64,000 bases of DNA from an uncultured Ruminococcus sp. Its GTDB lineage: Bacteria > Bacillota > Clostridia > Oscillospirales > Acutalibacteraceae. Below the pieces are notes generated by a model that worked only from the letters and a program-made list of their open reading frames with translations, was not told the origin of the DNA and did not search any database. Location: positions 62,001 to 126,000 of the forward strand of contig CACXBF010000001.1 in the NCBI GenBank assembly GCA_902765855.1. Reading direction: 5' to 3'. The position numbers and the translations under genes are program-made. This document shows positions 61,956 to 64,000 of this stretch, in pieces (the first letter of the stretch is position 1; each line of letters opens with the position of its first letter).

Positions 61956-61984
61956 TTGACAGTAAGATTTAGAGAGTGTATAAT
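61956..61984 (+). promoter_or_regulatory. Promoter of the second zinc-ribbon gene
   Basis: TTGACA, 17-base spacer, TATAAT: consensus. Confidence 0.85.
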
Positions 61985-62021
61985 TATAGTTATAATATTT
62001 ATTTTTTAGGAGGAAAAATAT

Positions 62022-62747
62022 ATGCAGTTCTGTAACCAATGTGGTGCTCAGATGAATGATGGTGCGAAGTTCTGCCCTAAGTGCGGTGCAACTATTGGTC
62101 AGCCACAAGCTCCACAATATTCTCAGCCCAATAATGACCAAAGCTTTAATGCTCCTGGCTTCAATCCTGCTCCCAATAATTATCAGCAACAAACACAGGT
62201 TCCACCCCAGCAGCAAGTTTATGGACAAGTTCCACCACAACAGCAGCCGCCAGTATATGGTCAAAACACACAGATTCCACCATATCAGGCTCCTAAAACA
62301 GGTAACTTCTTTAAGGATATTTTAAATACACCTGATTATACAGCTCAGTATGACCCGGCCGATATAGCAAGCAACAAGGGCGTTACAATCGCTTGCTATT
62401 TTTGGATTCTTTTCTGGCTTCCGCTTGTAGCTAATAGCAATTCAAGATATGGTCGTTTCCATGCAAATCAAGCTCTTCTTATGTTGATTACCTCTGCAGC
62501 TTGTGGTATTGTTAGCTGGATTCTTAATTTGATTATCGGAGCTATATTCCGTACAGAAATTACTACTTATTTCGGTATTGGTACGGGTGTTTATACTATG
62601 AGCGGTTTTGGTTTGTTCCTCTCAGGTTTGTTTGGAATTATTCTTGCGATTCCATCGATTGCTTTTCTTATTATTGGTATCATCAATGCCGTTAATGGTA
62701 AGGCAAAGGAGCTTCCTATCGTTGGTAAGTTCAGACTTATTAAATAA
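62022..62747 (+). CDS. Zinc-ribbon membrane protein, DUF4870-like
   Basis: 241 residues. Zinc ribbon (FCNQCGAQM, FCPKCGATI) at 3-25, a Gln/Pro-rich linker to about 95, then four membrane segments beginning with IACYFWILFWLPLV, as in DUF4870-type proteins. Compare the two other zinc-ribbon membrane proteins at 45539 and 57091: all share the ribbon-linker-membrane plan. Function unknown. AGGAGG precedes the ATG. Confidence 0.8.
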   Translation: MQFCNQCGAQMNDGAKFCPKCGATIGQPQAPQYSQPNNDQSFNAPGFNPAPNNYQQQTQVPPQQQVYGQVPPQQQPPVYGQNTQIPPYQAPKTGNFFKDILNTPDYTAQYDPADIASNKGVTIACYFWILFWLPLVANSNSRYGRFHANQALLMLITSAACGIVSWILNLIIGAIFRTEITTYFGIGTGVYTMSGFGLFLSGLFGIILAIPSIAFLIIGIINAVNGKAKELPIVGKFRLIK

Positions 62748-62767
62748 ATTCTCTCTCTTAATTAAAG

Positions 62768-62803
62768 AAAAGGCTGCTGATTATATGTCAGTAGTCTTTT
62801 TTG
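62768..62803 (+). terminator. Intrinsic terminator of the DUF4870-like gene
   Basis: AAAAGGCTGCTGA and TCAGTAGTCTTTTTT around a 7-base loop. Confidence 0.85.
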
Positions 62804-62918
62804 CTTATATTTTCACACTAAAATGCACATATTTTATTTCTTGATTAGAATTAAGATACTCGTATATGTGTTATAATAACAAAAGCTGACAGATTTTATG
62901 AGATAGGAGCATTTGTTT

Positions 62919-63230
62919 ATGGGATATGTTTATGCGGCTCTGTGGCTTATAGTAGGAATGATACTTGTCTTTAAGATGGGAAAAGAAAACAAAGCATTTT
63001 TTGCAGTTGGAGGCTTTTTCTTTTTTTGGGGAATATGGCAAACGCTAAATGAAGTCCTTGCGATAGATATGTATTCCGGTATTTATGGTTGGATACATAA
63101 AGGCGTGGCGCTTTTAGCATTGATACTTTGCATTTTGGTTGTTTATGCTGAAAGAAAAAAATCTAATAATTCTGTAAAAAATTCTAATAATTCCAAAACG
63201 GATAATTCGGAAAAATCCGATAAAAAATAA
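62919..63230 (+). CDS. Small hypothetical membrane protein
   Basis: 103 residues from the ATG at 62919 (AGGAG nine bases upstream); a TTG two codons earlier is possible. Three membrane segments, the third followed by a basic, Asn/Lys-rich cytoplasmic tail (KKSNNSVKNSNNSKTDNSEK). Hydrophobic residues include FFFFWGIWQTLNEVL. No family recognised. A TATAAT at 62872-62877 may be its -10 box. Confidence 0.6.
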   Translation: MGYVYAALWLIVGMILVFKMGKENKAFFAVGGFFFFWGIWQTLNEVLAIDMYSGIYGWIHKGVALLALILCILVVYAERKKSNNSVKNSNNSKTDNSEKSDKK

Positions 63231-63240
63231 ACTAAAATGC

Positions 63241-63356
63241 TGTCAATAAAACCCAAAACAGCATAGTATGTATTGCGGGGTGTGGAATTCCCCTACCGCT
63301 TTTTAATAGATAAAGAGTCATATTGCCGAAAGCCACTCGGTAATATGGCTCTTATT
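63241..63356. other. Three hairpins downstream of the small membrane protein
   Basis: TGCTGT/ACAGCA, then GCGGGGTGTGGAA/TTCCCCTACCGC, then a long GAGTCATATTGCCGA/TCGGTAATATGGCTC. The first may act as terminator on the minus strand (T-rich beyond it), and the third on the plus strand. As the following MATE gene has its own promoter at 63410, the structure is not its leader; it may be a separate RNA. Confidence 0.45.
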
Positions 63357-63409
63357 TATGCTTAGCATTGTCAAAATACGACAATACTCGATATATAAAA
63401 ACACAAGTC

Positions 63410-63438
63410 TTGAAATTACCAATCCACAAATATATAAT
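63410..63438 (+). promoter_or_regulatory. Promoter of the second MATE gene
   Basis: TTGAAA, 17-base spacer, TATAAT. Confidence 0.75.
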
Positions 63439-63475
63439 AAATTCACAAAGTATGTTAAATGGAGGATATGTAAAA

Positions 63476-64000
63476 TTGGGTGCTACAAAATTATCATCTA
63501 AAAAACAAGTAGATATGCTTCATGGAAGTCTTTTGAAGAAAATTATCTTATTTGCACTTCCTCTGGCGGCAAGCAGTATTTTACAGCAGCTATTCAATTC
63601 AGTAGATGTTGCTGTTGTCGGACATTTTGCCAATAGTCAGGCTCAGGCTGCCGTTGGCTGTAATGGTCCTGTCATAAATATGGTTATAAATCTCTTTGTT
63701 GGTATATCTATCGGAGCAAATGTAATAATATCCATATATGTTGGTCAGAAAAAGACGGAAAATATCAAAAAAGCCGTTCATACCGCAATGCTTGTCGCAA
63801 TTATAAGCGGTATATTCCTTACAATACTGGGTTTATTTATATCACAACCACTATTAACTCTTATGAATACACCACAAGAGGTCTTGGACTATGCAGTGTT
63901 ATATTTACAGATATATTTTCTTGGTATGCCCTTTATTATGATTTATAATTTTGGTTCAGCAATTTTAAGATGTATAGGAGATACTAAAAGACCTTTATAC
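63476..64000 (+). CDS. MATE family exporter, 3' end cut by the window
   Basis: 175 codons to the window edge, from a TTG at 63476 with GGAGG ten bases upstream. The visible part holds about five membrane segments: the motif VDMLHGSLLKKIILFALPLA followed by SILQQLFNSVDVAVVGHFA is characteristic of MATE transporters of the DinF/NorM branch, with VGISIGANVIISIYVGQKK next. It differs clearly from the MATE gene at 4675. Substrate cannot be predicted. Confidence 0.88.
   Translation, partial: MGATKLSSKKQVDMLHGSLLKKIILFALPLAASSILQQLFNSVDVAVVGHFANSQAQAAVGCNGPVINMVINLFVGISIGANVIISIYVGQKKTENIKKAVHTAMLVAIISGIFLTILGLFISQPLLTLMNTPQEVLDYAVLYLQIYFLGMPFIMIYNFGSAILRCIGDTKRPLY

Overview
The window is AT-rich DNA from a low-GC Gram-positive anaerobe, most likely a Clostridia member of the Ruminococcus/Oscillospiraceae type. 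This is inferred from a SpoIIQ-like sporulation peptidase, clostridial-style type IV pilus genes, BspA-type leucine-rich repeats, MATE pumps, Gld-type ABC genes, and a chromosome littered with short palindromic mosaic repeats. No phage, plasmid, insertion sequence, CRISPR array or rRNA was seen. The only tRNAs are a Met-Glu pair.

Layout. Bases 1-9.3 kb: the 3' part of a large beta-rich exported protein, a SpoIIQ-like M23 peptidase, a MATE pump, a CaCA cation exchanger under a yybP-ykoY (manganese-type) riboswitch, a CpXC zinc-ribbon protein and an acidic small protein. Bases 9.5-17.4 kb: a type IV pilus assembly operon (fused PilM-PilN, PilO-like, prepilin peptidase, PilB, PilT, PilC) behind a good promoter and a leader containing an intrinsic terminator; no pilin gene is present. 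Bases 17.5-20.4 kb: murE-murF. Bases 20.4-25.1 kb: a candidate minus-strand structured RNA, a small membrane protein with an HTH regulator, MTA/SAH nucleosidase, and a YdbS/YdbT-like PH-domain pair. Bases 25.2-33.7 kb (minus): mfd, a GIY-YIG nuclease, pth, secA and a lipoprotein. Bases 33.9-39.6 kb: two tRNAs, asparaginase, a hypoxanthine/uracil DNA glycosylase, a sigma-like/transmembrane/LRR fusion, exonuclease III, a kptA relic and a nitrilase-family amidase.

Bases 39.8-46.4 kb: a three-gene Gld-type ABC exporter, then a tight trio (alpha/beta hydrolase, acyltransferase-like protein, zinc-ribbon membrane protein) followed by a candidate small RNA. Bases 47.0-54.7 kb: recG, a GNAT acetyltransferase, an 8-oxoguanine glycosylase whose C-terminus is written in repeat DNA, a zinc-dependent phospholipase C-like protein and pcrA. 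Bases 55.0-64.0 kb: a GntR-ABC-permease operon of the YtrA type, a zinc-ribbon protein with thirteen 13-residue repeats, a DHHW lipoprotein, a candidate small RNA, citrate synthase, two more small membrane proteins and the start of a second MATE pump.

DNA repair and replication-transcription conflict genes (mfd, recG, pcrA, exoA, ogg, mug-like) are unusually well represented. The less ordinary content is the sigma-like membrane LRR protein, the PilM-PilN fusion with its leader, the palindromic mosaic repeats (one of which extends a gene), and several structured intergenic regions that probably encode small RNAs.
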